Below, one piece after another: positions 57,132 to 64,000 of a stretch of DNA of 64,000 nt. Position 1 is the stretch's first letter. Each line of letters starts with the position of its first letter. Source of the DNA: Natrinema sp. SYSU A 869 (GTDB taxonomy: Archaea > Halobacteriota > Halobacteria > Halobacteriales > Natrialbaceae); the NCBI RefSeq assembly GCF_019879105.1, contig NZ_CP082249.1:2976001-3040000 (forward strand), written 5' to 3'. Under the pieces are notes generated by a model that worked only from the letters and a program-made list of their open reading frames with translations, was not told the origin of the DNA and made no database searches. Made by a program: the position numbers and the translations under genes.

Positions 57132-58384
57132 ATGAACGACCGCTACGACGTAGTCATCGCCGGTGCCGGTCCCGCCGGCGCACAGTGTGCCCGCGATCTC
57201 GCCGCCAGGGGGTACGACGTCGTCGTCCTTGAGACCGAGGCCGAGGACGAGTTCCCGCGCCAGAGTAACAAGTCCACCGCGGGGACCTTCCACTCCATGA
57301 TGGCTGCCTTCGGTATCCCTGACGACGTCGTGATGCAGTACACCGACAGCGTCGTCCTCGAGTCGCCGACCGAACACTACGTCCGCGACCAGACCGGCGC
57401 GGTGTTGGAGTTCGCGGACTTCAAACGCTATCTGGTGAAAGACAGCTGCGACGACGGGGCCGAGTACCGGTTCGACGCTCGCGTCACCGCGCCGATCATG
57501 GAAACGGCGAGATCGTCGGTGTCACCTACAACGGCGACGAAGAGGTTTACGGCGATATTATGATCGACGCGACGGGACCGAGCGCGCCTCTCGCGAAGAA
57601 ACTCGACATCGTCGATCTCAAACGCGAGAATCACGCCATCGGCATCGAGTACGAGTTCGAGGGGATCGACATCGATCGCCCCGGCTTCGCGGACCTGCGC
57701 GACGCTATGATGTTACGACTGGACCACGAGATCGCCCCTGGCGGCTACTCCTGGATCTTCCACACGGGCGAGGACACTGCCAAGGTCGGCCTCTGTTACA
57801 TCCAGAACGGCAGCCACGACCAGTACAGTCGCGACGATTTCACTATCGACGACTACCTCTCTCACTGGCTCGAGACGGATCCGCGGTTCCGGAACGCCGA
57901 ACCGATCGAGGGCAAGCAACACCGCGGCTCGGCCCACATTCAGGAACCAACCAAACTCCACACCGATCGGTTCATGGCGATCGGCGATACCGTGCCGACC
58001 CTCGACCCGCTCTGGGGCGAAGGGATCAACAAATGCATGCAGTCCGGTCGCGCAGCCGCTGCCACCGCCGACAGCTGTCTCAAACACGATGGCGTCGAGC
58101 CGACCGCCGAGAACCTCGAGGTCTATGACACGCTCTGGCACCGCGACGTCGCACCCAACGCCAAGAGCCGGCTGCTGATGACACAGCTCCTCTATCTCGC
58201 ACCGAACGAGCGCTACGACGACCTCATGCGAGACCTCCAGCGACTCGACGACGACATGCTGGCCGAGGCGAACAAGGGTAACGTCCGCGCCATCGCAAAA
58301 CTGCTCGAGCCCGGGGACGCACCATTGCTCGTCGACCTCGCGAAACAGCGGCTGGATCTCGATCTCGGATCGCTTCTCTCGTAG
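57132..58384 (+). pseudogene. Geranylgeranyl-reductase-family flavoprotein, one-base deletion
   Basis: Frame A: FAD-binding GAGPAGAQCARDLAARGYDVVVLE (dinucleotide-binding fold, about 8-34) to EYRFDARVTAPIME. The frame then breaks near 57499-57501, where GAAACGG stands for expected GAAAACGG. Frame B (57560 on) continues MIDATGPSAPLAKKL, then MAIGDTVPTLDPLWGEGINKC, the conserved flavoprotein ending. The 1253-base span is one short of 418 codons. The family reduces isoprenoid double bonds, for example in archaeal lipids; here it may be decayed or a sequencing error. The ATG is preceded by a TATA-like AATTAAG about 25 bases upstream. Confidence 0.82.
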
Positions 58385-58495
58385 GCAAACCGCGGCCCCT
58401 CTCGTTCGATAGCCGGTCCGAACCTGACCCGGAAAAACGGTTATAGACGCCGCCTTCGCCGCCAATTTGTATGATCGGTCCGTTATATCCGATAG

Positions 58496-59293
58496 ATGGC
58501 GCTCCTCGAGAACCTCCTATTAGTGTTTGTCGCGGGCCTGCTCACGGCGCTGGCGACCGGTCTCGGTGCGCTCCCGTTTTTCTTCTTCGAGGGGATCAGC
58601 GACCGGCGAAACGTGGTTCTCTGGGGACTCTCCTCGGGAATCATGGTCTCGGCGTCGCTGTTCGGTCTCGTCGAGGAGGGGCTGGCGGAGGGGACGCCCC
58701 TCGAAATCGCGATCGGCATGGTGGCCGGCATCGCGCTCGTCGTCGTGGCCCACGACGTGCTGTTGGACGCTGACATCGATCCACGGACGTACGAGGAGGC
58801 CGATTTCAAGAAACTCGTCCTCATTCTCGGGGTCCTGACCGTCCATAGCTTTCCAGAGGGGGTCGCCATCGGCGTCTCCTTCGCCGATCTCGGCCTCGAG
58901 GGTGGCACCGAGCTGCTCGGCTTTACGATTCCGGTGCTGGCGATCTTCATGACGATCGCAATCTCGATCCACAACGTTCCAGAGGGGACCGCGATCTCGA
59001 TCCCCCTGCGCTCGATGGACGTCGCGAACTGGAAACTCGTCTGGTGGGCCGTCTTCTCGAGTCTCCCTCAGCCAATCGGGGCCGTCGTCGCGTTCGCGTT
59101 CGTCCGCTACGCCCGCGAGTTCCTGCCCTACGGCTTTGGCTTCGCCGCCGGCGCGATGATCTATCTCGTCCTCACGGAGTTCGTCCCTGAGGCGCTCGAG
59201 ATCGGCGAACGGCTGCCGTGGGGTGGAAAGCCGGAGTTGGCGGGCGGCATCGTCGTCGGTATCCTCGTGATGGTGCCGCTGACGTTCGTGTAG
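58496..59293 (+). CDS. ZIP-family metal transporter
   Basis: 265 residues with about eight hydrophobic segments. The two ZIP motifs are clear: TVHSFPEGVAIG (TM4, His/Glu) and SIHNVPEGTAIS (TM5), which form the metal site. ZIP proteins carry zinc, iron or manganese into the cytoplasm. Related to ZupT and haloarchaeal ZIPs. No regulator is adjacent. Starts at ATG 58496. Confidence 0.92.
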   Translation: MALLENLLLVFVAGLLTALATGLGALPFFFFEGISDRRNVVLWGLSSGIMVSASLFGLVEEGLAEGTPLEIAIGMVAGIALVVVAHDVLLDADIDPRTYEEADFKKLVLILGVLTVHSFPEGVAIGVSFADLGLEGGTELLGFTIPVLAIFMTIAISIHNVPEGTAISIPLRSMDVANWKLVWWAVFSSLPQPIGAVVAFAFVRYAREFLPYGFGFAAGAMIYLVLTEFVPEALEIGERLPWGGKPELAGGIVVGILVMVPLTFV

Positions 59294-59317
59294 CGGCGGT
59301 CGTGGCCGTCGTCACAC

Positions 59318-59785
59318 CTACTCGAGCACCCGCCCGTGTTCGTCGATCTCTCCGTTCACGATCCGGGTCGAGGAAATGCGCTCGCCATCGTCGGCACGGA
59401 CGTAGGGCGCGACGATTCCCGACAGCGGCTCGAAGCCGCGCTTCCGGCGGCGGTCGTTGATCACTTCGAGTTCAGGGGCCGTCTCGGGAGAGACTACCAG
59501 CGCGTCGATCGACGGCTCGTCGGTGGCAATTCCGTACTCGGTCTCGAGTTCCCGAATTTCGACGTCGCGGTCCCACTCGTCGAGTCCGGCGATGGCGTCC
59601 GAGACGGCCCGCACTCGCTCGCCGAACGGTGGGATCGGACGGGGCTCGTGACGCGTCTGGACCGCGAGGTCATCACCCGTCAGTGCAACGACGACGCCGT
59701 CCGAACCGAATCGGAGCGCGTGTTCGAACAGCGTTCGATGCCCGTCGTGGAGCGGCCCGAACGTGCCGGCGACTGCGACTCGCAT
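59318..59785 (-). CDS. coaD: Archaeal-type phosphopantetheine adenylyltransferase
   Basis: 155 residues. Nucleotidyltransferase motif VAGTFGPLHDGHRTLFEHAL (HxGH-like), then VVALTGDDLAV, VSPETAP and the ISSTRI signature near the C-terminus. It transfers AMP from ATP to 4'-phosphopantetheine to make dephospho-CoA. The archaeal form is unrelated in sequence to bacterial CoaD except in these motifs. Its neighbours are the cysteine hydrolase and MOSC genes, all minus-strand. Confidence 0.88.
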   Translation of the reverse strand: MRVAVAGTFGPLHDGHRTLFEHALRFGSDGVVVALTGDDLAVQTRHEPRPIPPFGERVRAVSDAIAGLDEWDRDVEIRELETEYGIATDEPSIDALVVSPETAPELEVINDRRRKRGFEPLSGIVAPYVRADDGERISSTRIVNGEIDEHGRVLE

Positions 59786-59858
59786 ACGCGACTCGAGTAC
59801 GAGTGTCCCTATAGTTATGTGCGGAACACTGCTCGTTGGACCGATTGCTGTCGTCAGC

Positions 59859-60458
59859 TCAGGACTCGCGCTCGAGACGTTCGGTGGTCATCGCCACTTC
59901 GGCGAACTCGCCCTCGAGGTGGGCTAGCGCGGTGCGGTGGACCGTTTCCGCATCGAAGGTCTCGCCGTCGACGGACCGAGCGAAGGTCGCGGTCGCGTCG
60001 CCGACGATAATCGGGTCGAAACCGAGGTTCTCCGCCATTCGCGTCGTCGTCGAGACGCAGTGGTCAGTCGTGAGCCCCGCGATGACGACCGTTTCGAGGC
60101 CTCGATCGCGCAGCCAGCCCTCGAGGTCCGTCCCGATGAACGCGCTGTTGACCGATTTCACCATCGTCGGTTCGTCCGTCAGCGGTGCCGTCTCGGGTTT
60201 GAACTCGAAGCCGGGGCCGTCGCCTTGGAGCGGCGAGTCGGGTTCCGTCGAATCGTGGCGAACGTGGACGATCGGCCGGCTTCGATCGCGCCAGTGCTCG
60301 AGCAGCCGCGCCGCGTTCGTTTCGGCGTCGGGGTTGTTTCGGTCGCCCCACGAGGGGTCGTCGAACCCCCGCTGGAAGTCGATCAGGACGAGGACGGCGT
60401 TCGCGAGTCGGGCGCGGTCGACGCCCGATTCGTCGGTTTCAGCTTCGGCGTCCGTCAT
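59859..60458 (-). CDS. Isochorismatase-family cysteine hydrolase
   Basis: 199 residues from ATG 60458. The catalytic triad Asp27 (LVLIDFQRG), Lys101 (TMVKSVNS) and Cys134 (LTTDHCVST) is complete. Such enzymes include nicotinamidases, isochorismatases and others; the substrate is unknown. The open frame extends to 60584, but an upstream small gene overlaps this start. ATGA overlap (60455-60458) with that small gene indicates translational coupling. Confidence 0.9.
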   Translation of the reverse strand: MTDAEAETDESGVDRARLANAVLVLIDFQRGFDDPSWGDRNNPDAETNAARLLEHWRDRSRPIVHVRHDSTEPDSPLQGDGPGFEFKPETAPLTDEPTMVKSVNSAFIGTDLEGWLRDRGLETVVIAGLTTDHCVSTTTRMAENLGFDPIIVGDATATFARSVDGETFDAETVHRTALAHLEGEFAEVAMTTERLERES

Positions 60459-60634
60459 GGGAGCTGTACAGCGGGTTTCGGATGTGCCCGAGTGATCGTG
60501 ATTGGACACGTCGACGGCGCTTGCGCGTCGTCTTCCGAGAACATGTACTGGGGCCACTCGGGGGCCTCCCGGGCCCGAACACACCGATCGAGCGTCGCCT
60601 GATCCATCAGCGACTGGATGTCAGACTCGTTCAT
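60455..60634 (-). CDS. 59-residue protein coupled to the cysteine hydrolase
   Basis: Starts at ATG 60634 ([18 protein letters not shown], then [19 protein letters not shown]) and ends in an ATGA overlap (TGA at 60455-60457, next ATG at 60456-60458). Highly acidic and Gln/Met-rich first part, so it looks genuinely haloarchaeal, then a basic tail. No family recognised. The tight overlap supports translation and a shared role with the hydrolase. Confidence 0.6.
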   Translation of the reverse strand: MNESDIQSLMDQATLDRCVRAREAPEWPQYMFSEDDAQAPSTCPITITRAHPKPAVQLP

Positions 60635-60724
60635 TGATTCTCACATGTCATCCGGTGGAACGTATATTTTGTTTCTCTGACCGTCAGAATAGGGGTCGTA
60701 TGATGCTGTTATTGCCGATTAGAT

Positions 60725-61189
60725 CTATATTCGCTCGATACGGTCACCGCTCGTCACGACGCCGCCCTCGAGGAGCCGCGCCCGAAGTCCGCCGCGATGG
60801 ACGAGCGCCTCGCGGATCCCCTGCGCCTCGAGGTGACGCTCGAGATACGAACACGGCTCGCAGTGTTCGATGCCCTTACAGACGACCTCGCCGATCCGAA
60901 ATCGATCGTCCACTAGGTGGTTCAGCGCAATTCCGGTAGTCGTGAGATTCCGGCGGTGGACGCCAGGCTCGAAGTCGATATCGTAGTCACGCTCGACCGC
61001 GGCCAGTGCCTCGCCCTCGATGAGCGTGACGTCGCTGCCCTCGCGGTCGGCGAACGTCCCGTCGGCACTGTAGTAGCGGTCGCCCTCCAGACCGCACTCG
61101 GCGGCAGCTCGGACGCGGTCGACTCGTTCCGTCGGTGCTCCCTGTTCCGGCGCGACGTGGATTGCCCGGACCGTTCCTGTCGACGACAT
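60725..61189 (-). CDS. MOSC-domain protein
   Basis: 154 residues. MOSC layout: GLEGDRYYSADG, LIEGEAL, EPGVHRRNLTTTGIALNHLV, and the conserved Cys region KGIEHCEPCSYLE. MOSC domains carry sulfur onto molybdenum cofactors or act in sulfur handling; small stand-alone forms like this are of unknown substrate. Second in the minus-strand run after the SDR gene (43-base gap). Confidence 0.87.
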   Translation of the reverse strand: MSSTGTVRAIHVAPEQGAPTERVDRVRAAAECGLEGDRYYSADGTFADREGSDVTLIEGEALAAVERDYDIDFEPGVHRRNLTTTGIALNHLVDDRFRIGEVVCKGIEHCEPCSYLERHLEAQGIREALVHRGGLRARLLEGGVVTSGDRIERI

Positions 61190-61232
61190 GAGCGCGGAGA
61201 CGGCCGCGATCGAGGTATATCAATCGGTTGCC

Positions 61233-61973
61233 TCAGACGCGTTCGGGTAACCAGCCGCCGTCGATCTCGAGGTTTTCCCCGCTAACGTAGTCGCTCTTGG
61301 GATCAAGGAAGAAGTACAGCGGCCCGATCAGATCCTCGAAGCTCGCGGGTCGGTCGCGGGGCAATTCCTCGGGGAACTCATCGGAGTTCTCGACGACGTA
61401 CGGCGAGATGGCGTTGACCGTGATTCCGTCGTCCTGCGTGTCCGCCGCGAGCATGCGCGTAAACATCAACACGCCTTTCTTGGCGACGAAATAGGGGAAG
61501 TTCTTGGGATTGACGAGCCCCTGCTCGCTTGAGGCGTAGCCGATATTCACGATCCGCCCATACTCGGTTTCTCGCATCCCGGGCAGCGCCCGCTTCGAAC
61601 AGAGATAGGTCCCAGTGAGATTGGTCTCGAGGACTCGGTTCCAGTCCGCGAACTCGAGGTCGGCCCAGTGGGCGGGCGCGAAGTCGCCGACGTTGTTGAC
61701 CAGTACGTCGACGGGGCCGAGTTCGGCTTCAACGGCCGCGAAGAGGCCGTCGACGCTCTCGGGATCGGTCACGTCGCCCTGGATCGTCATCGCTGCCTCC
61801 GCACCGCGCTCGCGGGCGTCGTCGGCCGCCTCGCGAGCAGCGTCGGCGCTCGTGTGGTAGTGAACCGCCGTCCGCGCGCCGCAGTCGGCCGTCGCCAACA
61901 GGAGTTCGCGACCGACACCTTTCGCGCTCCCTGTGACGAGTACCGTCTGTCCTGCGAGGTCGGGTCCCTCCAT
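61233..61973 (-). CDS. Short-chain dehydrogenase/reductase
   Basis: 246 residues. NAD(P)-binding TGSAKGVG (14-21), the NNVG segment, and catalytic Ser/Tyr/Lys with the YFVAK motif. FabG-like layout. The substrate is unknown; many haloarchaeal SDRs act on 3-oxoacyl or sugar alcohols. Co-directional with MOSC, cysteine hydrolase and coaD genes, but gaps suggest more than one transcript. Confidence 0.92.
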   Translation of the reverse strand: MEGPDLAGQTVLVTGSAKGVGRELLLATADCGARTAVHYHTSADAAREAADDARERGAEAAMTIQGDVTDPESVDGLFAAVEAELGPVDVLVNNVGDFAPAHWADLEFADWNRVLETNLTGTYLCSKRALPGMRETEYGRIVNIGYASSEQGLVNPKNFPYFVAKKGVLMFTRMLAADTQDDGITVNAISPYVVENSDEFPEELPRDRPASFEDLIGPLYFFLDPKSDYVSGENLEIDGGWLPERV

Positions 61974-62093
61974 GCAGTGTCAGTCGGCAACGGCGTGGAA
62001 AAATCGCCCGGAAACCGAGCCTCGTCTGTGTCGACGGGACATTGGGTTCCGTAACCCGCGGATTTACGTCGGTGCATGGTCAACCCGCCATCT

Positions 62094-62555
62094 ATGCTAG
62101 ACACAGTATTACTCGCCGTCGGCCCCGGCGACGCCGACCGCAGCGACGAACTTGCCGAAGCAGTTCTCGAGGTAGCGAAACCAGCCGATGCGACCGTCGT
62201 CCTCGCACACGTGTTCAACAGCAGCGAGTACGACGACGTGCTCGACCGCCTCGAGTTCGATCCCGAGATGGACGAGATCGATCCTGACGCGGTGGCAGCG
62301 CGTCACGCGACGATCCACGATCTGCAGGATATCCTCGACCAGCACGATGTCGACTACGAGGTCCAGGGCGCGGTCGGCGAACACGGGCCGACGATCGTCG
62401 ATCTGGCGGCCAGCACTGATGCGGACCGCGTTATCGTTGGCGGGCGACGCCGGTCGCCGACCGGCAAAGCCGTCTTCGGATCGACGGCACAGGAAGTGTT
62501 GCTGTCGGCACCCTGTCCTGTCACGTTCGTCCGACACGACGAAGCAGCCGAGTAA
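62094..62555 (+). CDS. UspA-family protein, tandem copy 1
   Basis: 153 residues from ATG 62094: MLDTVLLAVGPGDADR, central AVGEHGPTIVDLAAST and the C-terminal segment IVGGRRRSPTGKAVFGSTAQEVLLSAPCPVTFV. In place of the usual G-2x-G this motif reads GGRRRSP, so ATP binding may be changed. Very similar to the next gene, so the pair probably arose by duplication; the ATG at 62076 would add 6 residues. Confidence 0.88.
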   Translation: MLDTVLLAVGPGDADRSDELAEAVLEVAKPADATVVLAHVFNSSEYDDVLDRLEFDPEMDEIDPDAVAARHATIHDLQDILDQHDVDYEVQGAVGEHGPTIVDLAASTDADRVIVGGRRRSPTGKAVFGSTAQEVLLSAPCPVTFVRHDEAAE

Positions 62556-62689
62556 CTCAGCAACCACTGAGTAGTATCGCTTGGCGGTTTGGTTTGCTAC
62601 AATAGTGGCAACACCGCTCTATCGGCGCGATTTCCGCAATACTGCAACGACGAGAATACTTAAGCGGGTGGCCTCACCACTGTGACGGT

Positions 62690-63154
62690 ATGGCAATCGA
62701 TACAGTACTCCTCGCAGTCGGACCGATGGACTCAGTACGTGCACCGGAACTCGCCGAGACGGCACTCGAAATCGCCGAGCCACTCGGTGCGACGGTCGTG
62801 ATCGGCCACGCCTTCACGGAAGAGGAGTACGAGGATATCTACGATGACCTCGGATTCGATGCCCGCGTCGACGACGTCGACCCCGACGAGGTCGCTGCCC
62901 AGCGCGCGCCGGTCCCCGAACTGGCCGACCGCTTCGAGGAGGCCAACATCGAGTACGAGATCAAGGGCGCGCTCGGCGAAGTCAGTACAAAAGTCGTCGA
63001 CATGGCGATCGACGTCGATGCGGACCGCATGATCGTCGGCGGTCGTCGCCGTTCGCCCGCCGAAAAGGCCGTTCTCGGCTCCGTCTCGCAGGAAATCATC
63101 CTACAGGCACCCTGTCCGGTCACCTACTTCCGCGATCTCGACGTGATGGAGTAG
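62690..63154 (+). CDS. UspA-family protein, tandem copy 2
   Basis: 154 residues: MAIDTVLLAVGPMDSV, EDIYDDLGFDARVDDVDPDEVAAQ, and IVGGRRRSPAEKAVLGSVSQEIILQAPCPVTYF. It shares the first copy's order, spacing and motif change (GGRRRSP), with about half identical residues by eye. Stress-responsive nucleotide-binding protein. Its own promoter is likely (135-base gap, AT-rich with a TTAAG near 62659). Confidence 0.9.
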   Translation: MAIDTVLLAVGPMDSVRAPELAETALEIAEPLGATVVIGHAFTEEEYEDIYDDLGFDARVDDVDPDEVAAQRAPVPELADRFEEANIEYEIKGALGEVSTKVVDMAIDVDADRMIVGGRRRSPAEKAVLGSVSQEIILQAPCPVTYFRDLDVME

Positions 63155-63218
63155 CGACGACGCGACGCTCTCGGACCCCGTGTTCCGTCCCCGACTCTCT
63201 CGTTTGCCCGCCGTCACC

Positions 63219-63653
63219 TCAGTCCTGCTCGTCAGCGTATCGCTTCCACTCCCGTTCCTGTCGGCGCTCGCGAACGTGGCGCTGACCGTCAGCTAGCTCC
63301 CGTCGGACCCGTCGCTCGAGCGATCGCGTCTCGGCCAACAGCGTCTCCTGGAAGTCCTCGAGGACATCGTAGGACCAGCGCTCCTCATCGACGACGCCGT
63401 GGGGAAGCAGTTCGGTTCGAATTTCGTCCGCGAACTTGTCGTGACCGGTCGCCCTGAGCAACTCCTCGGCCCGGTAGAGGTGGTCCATCCCGTGGCCCGT
63501 CGCGTGGTGAAACTCGAGCAGACAGCCCTGTGCCCGCTGGGCCCACTCGAGGCCGAGTTCGACTTCGTGGAGGGCCTCGCACTCCGCGTCGGACAGCACT
63601 GGTTCCGACTCGGCTGACGTGTCCGAATTCGGATGCGTGTCGTCGGTGGCCAT
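63219..63653 (-). CDS. Helical haloarchaeal protein, function unknown
   Basis: 144 residues from ATG 63653. Acidic start (TDDTHPNSDTSAESEP), then helices with a His-rich segment (LLEFHHATGHGMDHLYRAEELL) and a charged C-terminus (RHVRERRQEREWKRYADEQD). The histidines could bind metal. The ATG at 63671 adds six residues. No family recognised. Divergent from the gene starting at 63802. Confidence 0.65.
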   Translation of the reverse strand: MATDDTHPNSDTSAESEPVLSDAECEALHEVELGLEWAQRAQGCLLEFHHATGHGMDHLYRAEELLRATGHDKFADEIRTELLPHGVVDEERWSYDVLEDFQETLLAETRSLERRVRRELADGQRHVRERRQEREWKRYADEQD

Positions 63654-63801
63654 ACGCCAACTATGAGACATGGTACCATACGTGTGTCGCCGACCGCTCG
63701 CTGTCGGTCACCTATCGGGTCCGTAACGTATCGAAATCGCTACTCGTTGTCGAGTATAATCTGGGTAGTTAAGTACGGCCGCGGTCGTCCCTTAGGATAG
63801 A

Positions 63802-64000
63802 ATGGTCTACTATGCGGGCGTCGATCTCGGCGCGACTAATGTCCGGGCCATCGTCGCCGAGGCCGACGGGACGACGATCGGCGTGAGCCGCCGATCCACA
63901 CCACGCGGACCGACGGGTATCGACGTGACGGAAGGAGTCCTTCGAACGCTTCGCGAGGCGTGTGGCGACGCCGGGGTCAATCCCGAGCGAATCGCCGCCA
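63802..64000 (+). CDS. ROK-family sugar kinase, start only
   Basis: Partial: 66 codons to the end of the window. YYAGVDLGATNVRAIVAEADG is the ATP-binding phosphate-1 motif of ROK-family glucokinases and related sugar kinases. The start at ATG 63802 follows a TATA-like ATAGAATG region closely. Cannot say which sugar. The rest lies beyond the window. Confidence 0.85.
   Translation, partial: MVYYAGVDLGATNVRAIVAEADGTTIGVSRRSTPRGPTGIDVTEGVLRTLREACGDAGVNPERIAA

Overview
The window is chromosomal DNA of a halophilic archaeon (class Halobacteria; order Natrialbales is my inference). The signs are high GC, strongly acidic proteins (long Asp/Glu runs, few Lys), many leaderless starts about 25 bases after a TATA-like box, twin-arginine (Tat) export signals on nearly every secreted protein, a FolC-FolP fusion, and insertion sequences of the haloarchaeal ISH3 and ISH8 types. 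No rRNA, tRNA or CRISPR array was seen.

Layout. 0-15.3 kb: a DUF5815-type protein, a nested palindromic repeat, a large receiver/PAS/GAF histidine kinase, carB, a lipid head-group/PHP operon, a GNAT acetyltransferase, an alpha/beta hydrolase, a Tat-exported beta-propeller and a divergent ABC exporter. 15.5-24.3 kb: small membrane and Tat proteins, a secreted endonuclease/phosphatase-family enzyme, folCP, a histidine kinase broken by deletion, and a small membrane gene split by a 73-bp palindromic element. 24.3-31.3 kb: a minus-strand operon of three overlapping genes resembling a split AddAB/RecBCD machine: an ATPase-dead helicase-like subunit, a degenerate Fe-S nuclease-like subunit, and an active-looking UvrD-type helicase with an Fe-S nuclease domain. 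32-36.4 kb: MFS transporter, TPP enzyme and IclR regulator, perhaps one catabolic module. 36.9-45.7 kb: CBS protein, a 7TM histidine kinase cut by an in-frame TAG, membrane proteins of unknown role, and uvrA.

46-51.9 kb is an AT-richer accessory island. It holds an ISH8-type transposase relic, a frameshifted Tat-exported hydrophobic protein, an ISH8-like element interrupted by an ISH3-like element (5-bp target duplication and 15-bp terminal repeats visible) and a lipoprotein. 52-64 kb returns to ordinary haloarchaeal genes: an R2lox oxidase behind a palindrome, class V aminotransferase, a decayed nirK fragment, UspA proteins, a frameshifted geranylgeranyl-reductase-family flavoprotein, a ZIP metal transporter, archaeal-type phosphopantetheine adenylyltransferase, cysteine hydrolase, MOSC and SDR proteins, and the start of a ROK-family kinase.

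Two themes stand out. First, many genes are disrupted (two histidine kinases, a small membrane gene, a Tat protein, nirK, a flavoprotein, an ISH8 transposase). Three involve one-base indels, so real decay must be separated from assembly error. Second, two palindromic elements 23 kb apart share flanks but have unrelated, self-complementary cores.
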